From CAZTLE01 sp964614415 (GTDB lineage: Bacteria > Bacteroidota > Bacteroidia > Flavobacteriales > Flavobacteriaceae): a DNA stretch of 13,023 bases. Every line of letters begins with the position of its first letter. The first letter of the stretch is position 1. The DNA lies in contig CAZTLE010000113.1 in the NCBI GenBank assembly GCA_964614415.1, forward strand, positions 1 through 13,023, in the 5' to 3' direction. The notes under the pieces are model-generated. The model saw only the letters and a list, made by a program, of their open reading frames with translations, made no database searches and was not told the DNA's origin. Shown piece by piece: positions 6,919 to 13,023 of the stretch. A program made the position numbers and the translations under genes.

Positions 6919-7766
6919 TGGCCGAAAAAAATAAAAATAAGAACGAGGAGAAGGAAATGTCCTTCCTGGATCACCTGGAAGAACTGCGCTGGCACCTCAT
7001 CCGATCCACCATTGCCATCGTTGCCGGGGGAACCGTTGCTTTTATTGCCAAAGGTTTTGTATTCGGTACCCTGATCGAAGGGCCTAAGGACCCGAACTTT
7101 GTAACGTATCGTATCCTGTGTAAGATCTCCAAGCGCATAGGTCTGGACGACAGTCTCTGTGTTGACGAAATGCCGTTTACCATCATTACCACGGGGATAG
7201 CGGATAAGTTCTCCATTCACATTTGGACTTCCATAACGCTGGGATTTGTGATCGCCTTTCCATACATCCTGTGGGAAATGTGGCGATTTATATCTCCCGG
7301 GCTTCACAAAAGTGAGCGCAGATATTCACGCCTGTTTATCTCTGTAGGATCATTGCTCTTCTTCTGTGGTGTATTTTTCGGCTACTATGTAGTTGCACCC
7401 TTATCGGTGAACTTCCTGGGTGGTTATACACTTATTGAAGGCAACGATATTTCGGCAAACCCGACCATTAGTTCTTACATAGCACTGTTGAGATCGGTGA
7501 TCATTGCCTGCGGTCTTATTTTCGAGCTACCCATTATCATCTACTTCCTGACCAAACTGGGGCTGGTAACGCCGGAATTCCTCCGGAAATACCGTCGCCA
7601 TGCACTGGTCATTGTGTTGATTGTATCTGCGATCATCACGCCGCCCGATATTGCCAGCCAGGTGATCGTAGCGGTTCCGGTGGTCATTTTATACCAAATA
7701 AGTATTCTGATCTCCAAATTGGTGATCAAACGTCAAAACAAACGAGCAAAAGCCAATGCCAGCTAA
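6918..7766 (+). CDS. tatC: Sec-independent protein translocase TatC
   Basis: This 282-residue inner-membrane protein is the TatC receptor of the twin-arginine pathway for folded proteins. Diagnostic motifs are SFLDHLEELRWHL (15-27) on the cytoplasmic N-terminus, FPYILWEMWRFISPGL (114-129) containing the conserved glutamate E120, and SAIITPPDIASQ (237-248). Six membrane segments are visible (about 28-47, 101-119, 138-160, 190-211, 227-243 and 247-267). The first periplasmic loop is long (about 48-100) and contains two cysteines, C68 and C81. The start is the ATG at 6918 in TAATG, translationally coupled to kdsD; an upstream in-frame start inside kdsD would add residues unrelated to TatC. No tatA or tatB gene is in the window. 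Confidence 0.95.
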   Translation: MAEKNKNKNEEKEMSFLDHLEELRWHLIRSTIAIVAGGTVAFIAKGFVFGTLIEGPKDPNFVTYRILCKISKRIGLDDSLCVDEMPFTIITTGIADKFSIHIWTSITLGFVIAFPYILWEMWRFISPGLHKSERRYSRLFISVGSLLFFCGVFFGYYVVAPLSVNFLGGYTLIEGNDISANPTISSYIALLRSVIIACGLIFELPIIIYFLTKLGLVTPEFLRKYRRHALVIVLIVSAIITPPDIASQVIVAVPVVILYQISILISKLVIKRQNKRAKANAS

Positions 7767-8109
7767 TATTGTAGAGGATTTCAATGCCTATCGAGAGCGA
7801 ATGAACGAGAAACTGCTTGAGGACAACAATAAGATCATCAAGCGTATCTTTAATCTGGATACCAATGCGTACATGGAAGGCGCGCTGCCCAAGAAGACCA
7901 AAGAACTGCTGGGATTGGGGAATTCACTGGTATTGCGTTGTGACGACTGTGTTCGCTATCACCTTGAGGAATGTCACAAACTGGGATTATCCAAGGAAGA
8001 GGTGGTCGAAGCCATGAGTATTTCACTCCTTGTGGGTGGTACGATTGTTGTTCCTCATTTGCGGCGTGCTTTTGAATATTGGGAAGCACTTGACCAACAG
8101 GGAAGCTAA
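7756..8109 (+). CDS. Carboxymuconolactone decarboxylase family protein (AhpD-like, CxxC)
   Basis: This 117-residue all-helical protein belongs to the CMD/AhpD superfamily. The redox signature is CDDCVRYH at 62-69, a CxxC pair with the histidine four residues later, as in AhpD-type peroxidase partners. The YxxHLEEC and GLSKEEVVEAMSISLLVGG segments (67-95) are also family-typical. The thiol motif argues for disulfide or peroxide chemistry rather than muconolactone decarboxylation; the partner is unknown. The ATG at 7756 overlaps the tatC end by 11 nt, which suggests translational coupling. Its place between tatC and lptB suggests co-expression with envelope genes, not necessarily a shared mechanism. 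Confidence 0.87.
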   Translation: MPANIVEDFNAYRERMNEKLLEDNNKIIKRIFNLDTNAYMEGALPKKTKELLGLGNSLVLRCDDCVRYHLEECHKLGLSKEEVVEAMSISLLVGGTIVVPHLRRAFEYWEALDQQGS

Positions 8110-8155
8110 TTTTTTCCGAATAAAATAAAACGCTACTTTTAGCGTATATGTCAAT

Positions 8156-8896
8156 ATGAAGTTACGAGCCGAAAATCTTGTTAAGTCCTACAAAGGCCGG
8201 GAGGTTGTGAAGGGTATTACCCTGGAACTCAATCAGGGAGAGATCGTTGGACTGTTAGGCCCCAACGGTGCGGGTAAAACTACCTCGTTTTACATGATCG
8301 TAGGGTTGATCAAACCCAACGGCGGACGCATTTTCCTGGAAGGTACCGAGATAACAAAGTTTCCCATGTACAAGCGGGCTCAAAACGGTATTGGTTATCT
8401 TGCCCAGGAAGCTTCGGTTTTCAGAAAACTGAGTATTGAAGACAACATTCTAAGCGTGCTTCAGCTTACGAATCTGTCCAGGAAAGAACAGCGTATGAAA
8501 ATGGAATCCCTTATCGAGGAATTTGGCCTGGGACATATCCGAAAGAACCGGGGAGACCTTCTAAGCGGGGGTGAACGACGAAGAACGGAGATTGCCAGAG
8601 CGCTGGCGACAGATCCGCACTTTATACTTCTGGATGAACCGTTTGCCGGTGTAGACCCGGTGGCCGTAGAGGACATTCAGCGTATCGTGGCCCAATTGAA
8701 AAACAAGAACATCGGTATTCTCATTACCGATCACAACGTACAGGAAACTCTTGCGATTACAGACCGTACCTACCTGATGTTTGAAGGAAGCATCCTGAAA
8801 CACGGTATCCCTGAGGAACTTGCAGCCGATGAAATGGTACGTAAAGTGTACCTGGGGCAGAATTTTGAACTCCGAAAGAAGAAGTTGGAGTTTTAA
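8156..8896 (+). CDS. lptB: LPS export ABC transporter ATP-binding protein LptB
   Basis: This 246-residue ATPase drives extraction of lipopolysaccharide from the inner membrane with LptF and LptG, which are not in this window. It shows Walker A GPNGAGKT (35-42), Q-loop YLAQEASVFRKLSIEDN (81-97, typical of LptB), signature LSGGERRRTEIARAL (136-150), Walker B FILLDEPFAGVDP (156-168) and the switch histidine H193 in ITDHNVQETL. The ATG at 8156 begins the conserved MKLRAENL. The gene follows the CMD-family gene after 46 nt. That gap contains a small CGCTA/TAGCG hairpin (8131-8144) and a near-consensus TACTTTTA -7 box, so a second promoter is possible. Its stop overlaps the converging pssA stop by 4 nt. 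Confidence 0.95.
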   Translation: MKLRAENLVKSYKGREVVKGITLELNQGEIVGLLGPNGAGKTTSFYMIVGLIKPNGGRIFLEGTEITKFPMYKRAQNGIGYLAQEASVFRKLSIEDNILSVLQLTNLSRKEQRMKMESLIEEFGLGHIRKNRGDLLSGGERRRTEIARALATDPHFILLDEPFAGVDPVAVEDIQRIVAQLKNKNIGILITDHNVQETLAITDRTYLMFEGSILKHGIPEELAADEMVRKVYLGQNFELRKKKLEF

Positions 8897-9654
8897 GCGT
8901 GCAACGCGTCCTTTTCCCTGTAAAACAAACTGACAAGCACATACAATGCTATAATGATCGGTATGGCCTTAAAACGAAGCCATATCAGCAGTACTGCGCT
9001 TAGTAGTAAGAAAATATACCTGATCCCATTGCGCTTAACATCCCAGGAGGAAAATTTTAGGGCAAAAAGACGCACATTCATGTTCAGCAGGAAACAGCTT
9101 AAAACCGTTAATCCAAGTAAGAACCACTTATTCACCAGGAGTCTTTCAATATCTGCTGAAGGCTGAAAATGGAGAATGAGCGGTAAACTTAAGATCAGCA
9201 GTGCATTCGCTGGGGTGGGTAGCCCTATAAAACCTTTTTTCTGACGTTTATCTACGTTGAATTTTGCCAGCCGGTAGCCCGAAGCCACTACGATGAGCAG
9301 TCCTGTGAACGGGAGGTAATCCACGAAATCCGCTTTCCAGCCATTTGCAAAAATCATAAAGGCTTCCGAAGATCCCAGCGGAAGGCCCGAGCTTGTCCAG
9401 CTTAAGAACTGTACCATAATTATAGAAGGAGCAAGGCCGCTGGTAATAACATCAGCCAGGGAATCGAATTGTAAACCCACTTCCGATTCTACCTTCAGGA
9501 GTCGGGCAGCCAGGCCATCGAAAAAATCGAAAAATATGCCGAAGAGTATAAAAAACGCCGCCGAAACAAGATCACCGGAAACCGCCAGTATAACGGCCAC
9601 ACTACCACATAATAAGTTAAGCGAGGTGATCAGGTTGGGAATTTGTCGGATCAT
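8893..9654 (-). CDS. pssA: CDP-diacylglycerol--serine O-phosphatidyltransferase (membrane type)
   Basis: This 253-residue integral membrane enzyme makes phosphatidylserine, the precursor of phosphatidylethanolamine, from CDP-diacylglycerol and serine. The CDP-alcohol phosphatidyltransferase motif is complete: D43, D46-G47, A50-R51, G60, D64 and D68 in the spacing DxxDGxxAR-x8-GxxxDxxxD. IPNLITSLNLLCG (5-17) is typical of the N-terminus, and about seven or eight hydrophobic segments cover the rest. I chose the ATG at 9654; a TTG ten codons upstream (9684) is in frame but adds an unrelated polar leader. The assignment to PssA rather than PgsA rests on the N-terminal pattern and overall resemblance. 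The gene is divergent from porV2. Confidence 0.88.
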   Translation of the reverse strand: MIRQIPNLITSLNLLCGSVAVILAVSGDLVSAAFFILFGIFFDFFDGLAARLLKVESEVGLQFDSLADVITSGLAPSIIMVQFLSWTSSGLPLGSSEAFMIFANGWKADFVDYLPFTGLLIVVASGYRLAKFNVDKRQKKGFIGLPTPANALLILSLPLILHFQPSADIERLLVNKWFLLGLTVLSCFLLNMNVRLFALKFSSWDVKRNGIRYIFLLLSAVLLIWLRFKAIPIIIALYVLVSLFYREKDALHA

Positions 9655-9701
9655 ACAGTTTTTTGGTTCATGTAAAAATAGCAAAGTATTTCCGTCTACT
9701 C

Positions 9702-9734
9702 CTATAAATGCACAATATGTGCGGTAAATTATAG
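9702..9734. promoter_or_regulatory. Nested palindrome between pssA and porV2, candidate operator
   Basis: GCACA-ATA-TGTGC (9710-9722) is a perfect 5-bp inverted repeat. It sits inside a second inverted pair, CTATAA (9702-9707) and TTATAG (9729-9734), whose centre lies 2 nt away. There is no T-tract, and the location in the divergent gap favours a protein-binding site over a terminator. No known regulator motif is recognised. Confidence 0.35.
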
Positions 9735-9780
9735 TTTAGTATTCTGTAAAATAGTGAGATATTTGCGCAAAATCTTGAAC

Positions 9781-10848
9781 TTGAAAAAGAGACTACTATT
9801 TGCCCTTTTACTGCTGTCTACCCTGGTAAGCGCACAAACCACCCGAAAGTACTCCAATGAGTTTATGAATATCGGAGTGGATGCTGCTTCCTTCGGAATG
9901 GCAAATGCAGTGGTAGCCTCGACCTCCGACGTTAATTCGGGGTATTGGAATCCGGCAGGGCTGGTGCACCTGGAAGACAAGGAGCTCTCCCTGATGCACG
10001 CCTCCTATTTCGCGAACATCGCAAATTACGATTATGCCGCTTTTGCGATGCCTCTGGACGACCGAAGCGCAGTTGGGCTGTCCATCATTCGTTTCGGGGT
10101 AGATGATATTCTCAATACCACCCAACTTATCGATGAACAGGGGAATATCGACTTCAACCGAATTAGCCTGTTCAGCACAGCCGATTACGGCCTTACCTTT
10201 TCCTATGCCCGGCGGTTGCCACTGGATGGCCTCAATTTTGGGGTGAATGCAAAGGTTATAAGACGTATTATAGGAGATTTTGCATCCTCCTGGGGATTTG
10301 GGCTGGATGCAGGGATTCAATTTGAAACGGGAGAATGGAAATTCGGACTCATGGCCCGGGATATCACTACTACCTTCAACGCCTGGAGTATTGATGAAGA
10401 ACAATTTGCCACCATTCAACAGGCCGTGGAGGGACAGAATCAGGAGTTGCCTGAAACCACGGAAATCACCATTCCGAAACTACAACTGGGTGCGTCCCGC
10501 AGATTTGTCTTTCACTATGACTTCGTGCTGCTGGCAGAGGCCGATCTCAACTTCCGTTTTGCCCAGACCAATGATATTATTTCCACTTCATTCACCAGTA
10601 TTGATCCGGCGCTCGGATTGGAATTTGGATATATCGATATGATCTTCGTCCGTGCCGGGGTGGGTAATTTTCAGAATATTCAACAACTGGACGGCAGTGA
10701 ATCGGTTGGTTTTCAACCTAATATCGGTGTTGGCTTCAAATACAAAGGCATCCAGGTAGATTACGCCCTTACGGATATTGGAGATCAAAGTGCTGCTTTG
10801 TATTCCAATGTTTTTTCCCTTAAATTAGACTGGAGCATTTTCAGGTAA
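9781..10848 (+). CDS. porV2: PorV-family outer-membrane barrel (PorV2-like, type IX secretion related)
   Basis: This is a 355-residue predicted outer-membrane beta-barrel of the PorV/PorQ (UPF0164) group, related to FadL-type barrels. A clear signal peptide covers residues 1-18 (KKRLLFALLLLSTLVSA, cleavage before Q). The family signature follows: a conserved EFMNIGVDAASFGMANAV region, then SGYWNPAGL with the NPAGL motif. Alternating amphipathic strands continue to the terminal aromatic strand ending LDWSIFR. PorV itself shuttles type IX cargo at the outer membrane; PorV2 is the name used for this related flavobacterial protein, and its role here is inferred. No ATG is available: TTG at 9781 fits the signal peptide best, and GTG at 9754 is the alternative. 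The Lnb-like gene follows after 5 nt. Confidence 0.8.
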   Translation: MKKRLLFALLLLSTLVSAQTTRKYSNEFMNIGVDAASFGMANAVVASTSDVNSGYWNPAGLVHLEDKELSLMHASYFANIANYDYAAFAMPLDDRSAVGLSIIRFGVDDILNTTQLIDEQGNIDFNRISLFSTADYGLTFSYARRLPLDGLNFGVNAKVIRRIIGDFASSWGFGLDAGIQFETGEWKFGLMARDITTTFNAWSIDEEQFATIQQAVEGQNQELPETTEITIPKLQLGASRRFVFHYDFVLLAEADLNFRFAQTNDIISTSFTSIDPALGLEFGYIDMIFVRAGVGNFQNIQQLDGSESVGFQPNIGVGFKYKGIQVDYALTDIGDQSAALYSNVFSLKLDWSIFR

Positions 10849-10853
10849 ACACC

Positions 10854-12059
10854 TTGAGACATTTTTCCCTTCTTTTTCTGTTTTTTTTCCTACTGAAAGT
10901 TTCAGCGCAGGATACCCCTATACCGCTTTCAGAAGAAGCCGATGTAAGCCTGCTAACGGTAGGTCCCGGTAAGTACCTATATGACAAATTCGGGCATATT
11001 GCCGTTCGTGTAAAAGATCCGGCCCAGGGTATTGACGCCATTTTTAACTATGGGTCCTATGACTTCAATGCGCCCAATTTCTATGTCAAATTCGCCCGTG
11101 GAAAATTGCTCTATAATCTGGATGTGAACAGATACGGTCCGTTCATGGATTATTACAAAGGGCAGAACCGATGGATCAAGGAACAGGTATTAAATCTAAA
11201 TTCCGAAGAAAAACAGGGCTTTTTCGATTTTCTGGTTGATAATGCCAAACCGGAAAACAAATCATACAACTACGATTTTTTCTTTGATAACTGTGCCACC
11301 AAGCCCAGAGACGTAATTAATGAGGTGCTTAAAGGATCTTTGCACTATGACAATTCCTACTTAAAAGAACAGTACACGTTTAGAGAATTGATTCAAATGA
11401 ATGTGTCTGCTAACACATGGGGCAGTTTGGGCATGGATGTGGCCATAGGGTCGGTCGTGGATAGAGTCGCCTCGCCCTGGGAACATCAGTTCCTTCCTAA
11501 TTATGTCTATCAGGCTTCTGCCAATGCTACCATCAACCGAAATGGCTCCATTGAACCCCTGGTCCGATGGGATGTAGACCTGTTCAAAAATAATCCCACT
11601 GAAGAGAAGGTGAACTTCTTCACAAGCCCGCTGTTTGTATTTGGACTTATTGGGCTTGTTATCCTGTTCGTTACCTTTAGGGATCGCAAGCGGAACACCC
11701 GAAGTCGTTATATGGATTTTACCATTTTCGTTCTTACAGGCGTCATAGGTATTATCTTGCTCTTGCTTTGGTTCGCTACAGATCATTCCGCTACGGCCAA
11801 TAATTACAATTTACTCTGGGCATTCCCTATCTCCTTATTGGCTGCGTTTCAGGTGGTAAAAAAGAATCCAGCCCGTTGGACGAGACGCTTCGTATTGCTG
11901 CTCATCCTAATGCTCGTCCTACTTTGCATTCACTGGATATCAGGCGTTCAGGGATTTGCCATTGGCTTTATTCCCCTCTTCGTTGCCCTGGGCGTGCGCT
12001 ACCTCTTCCTCATGGGTTCGTTGTTACAGCAAAGTGCAGAGACAGAGGCCAGTGCTTAA
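10854..12059 (+). CDS. DUF4105 / Lnb-like lipoprotein N-acyltransferase candidate
   Basis: This 401-residue protein has a signal peptide (about 1-18, ending KVSAQ), a periplasmic DUF4105 domain (about 20-250) and five hydrophobic C-terminal segments (about 258-276, 289-307, 320-336, 345-361 and 367-388). The domain shows LYDKFGHIAVRV (42-53) with H48, and YDFFFDNCATKPRD (140-153) with C147, a plausible His-Cys catalytic pair. The conserved ATDHSATANNYNLLWAFP lies at 308-325. DUF4105 is the N-terminal domain of Lnb, described in Bacteroides as the enzyme that N-acylates lipoproteins in place of Lnt. The same activity here is inferred from domain and topology. The start is TTG at 10854, 5 nt after the porV2 stop, so the two genes form an operon. 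Its stop overlaps the converging gene by 4 nt. Confidence 0.82.
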   Translation: MRHFSLLFLFFFLLKVSAQDTPIPLSEEADVSLLTVGPGKYLYDKFGHIAVRVKDPAQGIDAIFNYGSYDFNAPNFYVKFARGKLLYNLDVNRYGPFMDYYKGQNRWIKEQVLNLNSEEKQGFFDFLVDNAKPENKSYNYDFFFDNCATKPRDVINEVLKGSLHYDNSYLKEQYTFRELIQMNVSANTWGSLGMDVAIGSVVDRVASPWEHQFLPNYVYQASANATINRNGSIEPLVRWDVDLFKNNPTEEKVNFFTSPLFVFGLIGLVILFVTFRDRKRNTRSRYMDFTIFVLTGVIGIILLLLWFATDHSATANNYNLLWAFPISLLAAFQVVKKNPARWTRRFVLLLILMLVLLCIHWISGVQGFAIGFIPLFVALGVRYLFLMGSLLQQSAETEASA

Positions 12060-12544
12060 CCCGCTATCATTTTTTCGGTAAGTAAGAAGTGTAGCTCCGG
12101 AAGTAGCAGTTCTCCTATAAACGGATTCTCATGAGGCCCTTCCATATCTTCATACGTAAGGACCACTTTCAGCACATAATTTCCCGGTTCGAGACGCCAT
12201 ACTTGCTTGCCCAGTGCCAGCAATACCTTTTTATCCTCACGGGTTGGTACTCCAATGGTTTGAAGATCAATTCGGAATCCTAAATAGGCCCTGGGAGGAA
12301 TAACTGCCCATTGTTTTTCGTGAACGGGAGCACTTACCACCAACGATGTGGTAGCCACAACGGTGCCTGTCCGATCCGCCAGGTGTGCGTGTACTTGAGG
12401 TTGGTCTGTAAGTGCCAGTGATCTAAATCCCGAATTCCGTAACTCTGCGTACACCGCGAATCGCAATCCAGGGTTCAGGTCCTCAAATACCACACGAAGA
12501 CCACCCGTTAGTTCATTTGATATTGACGTATCCATCGCAATCAT
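12056..12544 (-). CDS. Hypothetical protein, probable beta-sandwich
   Basis: I do not recognise this 162-residue protein. It has no signal peptide, no membrane segment and no cysteine. Strand-like alternation is strong: GLRFAVYAELRNSG (26-39), VHAHLADRTGTVVATTSLVV, a central IPPRAYLGFRIDL and a late LEPGNYVLKVVLTYED. The 'PGNYVLKVVLTYED' ending resembles the last strands of Ig-like or BsuPI-type beta-sandwiches, but this is fold-level resemblance only. The ATG at 12544 is used; another in-frame ATG is three codons in (12535). The gene starts 2 nt after the stop of the upstream unknown gene, so the two are almost certainly co-transcribed, and its stop overlaps the Lnb-like gene by 4 nt. Confidence 0.75.
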   Translation of the reverse strand: MIAMDTSISNELTGGLRVVFEDLNPGLRFAVYAELRNSGFRSLALTDQPQVHAHLADRTGTVVATTSLVVSAPVHEKQWAVIPPRAYLGFRIDLQTIGVPTREDKKVLLALGKQVWRLEPGNYVLKVVLTYEDMEGPHENPFIGELLLPELHFLLTEKMIAG

Positions 12545-12546
12545 AA

Positions 12547-13023
12547 TTAACAGGCCGTTCCATTAACGGTTCTACAGAATGGTCCGGCGCCTGCTTTCTC
12601 CACCGTACCGTCACAAAGTAGATTGGACGTGAATCTCTGATTAGCCACAAAACCACCTGCGAATGGGGTTCTTGGACCAGTACCTACCTGAAATTCCCAT
12701 GGAATCGCCCATAAAAATGTTCCCGTACCGCAAATCGGCACGCCGGCGAACGTTCCTGCCACCCCTAGTTGTGCTGCAGCACGATCTCTTGGAGGGCTAA
12801 CAGGGGTACCGGTAGTGGCATTACCCAGACCTCCCGGACCAAAGGTATTTGTGGGGTGAGGACCGGCAAGCGGTGCAAGGAATCCTGTGGTAACCGATGG
12901 AACCGTTCCTTCTCCAAAGGTAACTCCCAGGAAGGATACATCTTTGGGATCAACAAAGACATTTGCCAACATCCCGGCACCCCAACCTCCTACCGGAATG
13001 GATCCTCCAAACGGAGATACATT
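12547..13023 (-). CDS. C-terminal part of an unrecognised Gly/Pro/Thr-rich protein (N-terminus outside window)
   Basis: The frame is open from the right edge through to TAA at 12547-12549, giving at least 158 residues; the ATG at 12972 is internal, not a start. The composition is rich in Gly, Pro, Thr and Phe, with few charged residues. Repeated short G-x-G turns occur, and four cysteines lie in the last 65 residues (PICGTG, LLCDGTV, PFCRT and the final C). Other notable stretches are FLWAIPWEFQVG and GGFVANQRFTSN. This looks like an extended beta or disulfide-bearing structural or surface protein, but no family is recognised. It is the upstream partner of the 162-residue gene, with a 2-nt gap. 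Confidence 0.75.
   Translation of the reverse strand, partial: NVSPFGGSIPVGGWGAGMLANVFVDPKDVSFLGVTFGEGTVPSVTTGFLAPLAGPHPTNTFGPGGLGNATTGTPVSPPRDRAAAQLGVAGTFAGVPICGTGTFLWAIPWEFQVGTGPRTPFAGGFVANQRFTSNLLCDGTVEKAGAGPFCRTVNGTAC

Noticed and set aside
8131..8144. CGCTA-CTTT-TAGCG hairpin 11 nt before lptB
   Set aside because: It has a T-rich tail only on the - strand, where no gene ends. On the + strand it is too short and T-poor to act as a terminator, so it is noted only in the lptB entry.
9661..9690. TACTTTG on the - strand as a pssA promoter
   Set aside because: The box is one base short of TAnnTTTG, and the nearest TTG is 24 nt upstream, outside the usual spacing. Too weak to list.
1..13023. 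CRISPR arrays, tRNA or rRNA genes, transposases, phage genes, toxin-antitoxin pairs
   Set aside because: No spaced direct repeats, cloverleaf sequences or matching protein families were seen on either strand.

Overview
The window looks like a chromosomal segment of a marine-type Flavobacteriaceae (Bacteroidota). The reasons are a PorV-family type IX secretion protein, a Lnb/DUF4105 lipoprotein acyltransferase-like protein, a cyclophilin-FKBP fusion isomerase, promoters of the Bacteroidota form TTG-N19/20-TAnnTTTG, weak Shine-Dalgarno sequences, and several TTG/GTG starts. There is no phage, IS element, CRISPR array, tRNA or rRNA. Nearly all of it is housekeeping and envelope-biogenesis sequence, with an unrecognised pair of genes at the right edge.

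Layout. (1) Positions 1-136 hold the C-terminal end of an unrecognised + strand protein. (2) Positions 261-1230 hold divergent csaA-like tRNA-binding protein (-) and a peroxiredoxin-like thioredoxin-fold protein (+), with a well-formed promoter between them. (3) Positions 1231-1376 hold a bidirectional terminator and a flavobacterial-style inverted-repeat element, followed by a dual-domain peptidyl-prolyl isomerase (-) ending at 1377. (4) Positions 2459-5754 hold a bestrophin-type channel (+) and a RecQ helicase (-), converging on a shared bidirectional terminator at 3531-3563. This RecQ has no zinc-ligand cysteines. (5) Positions 5953-8896 form a tight + strand operon: kdsD (TTG start), tatC (1-nt overlap), an AhpD-like carboxymuconolactone decarboxylase-family protein (11-nt overlap) and lptB. 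(6) pssA (-) overlaps the end of lptB by 4 nt and is divergent from porV2-lnb (+). (7) Two - strand genes of unknown function lie at 12056 to the right edge; the first overlaps the end of the lnb-like gene by 4 nt.

Taken together, the right two thirds is an envelope-building neighbourhood. KdsD supplies arabinose 5-phosphate for KDO, and LptB powers LPS transport. TatC exports folded proteins. PssA makes the precursor of phosphatidylethanolamine, PorV2 is an outer-membrane barrel linked to type IX secretion, and the Lnb-like protein probably N-acylates lipoproteins. The most promising points for novelty are the two unknown genes at the right end, the physical link of porV2, the Lnb-like gene and pssA, the palindrome between them, the zinc-less RecQ and the inverted-repeat element at 1293-1374.
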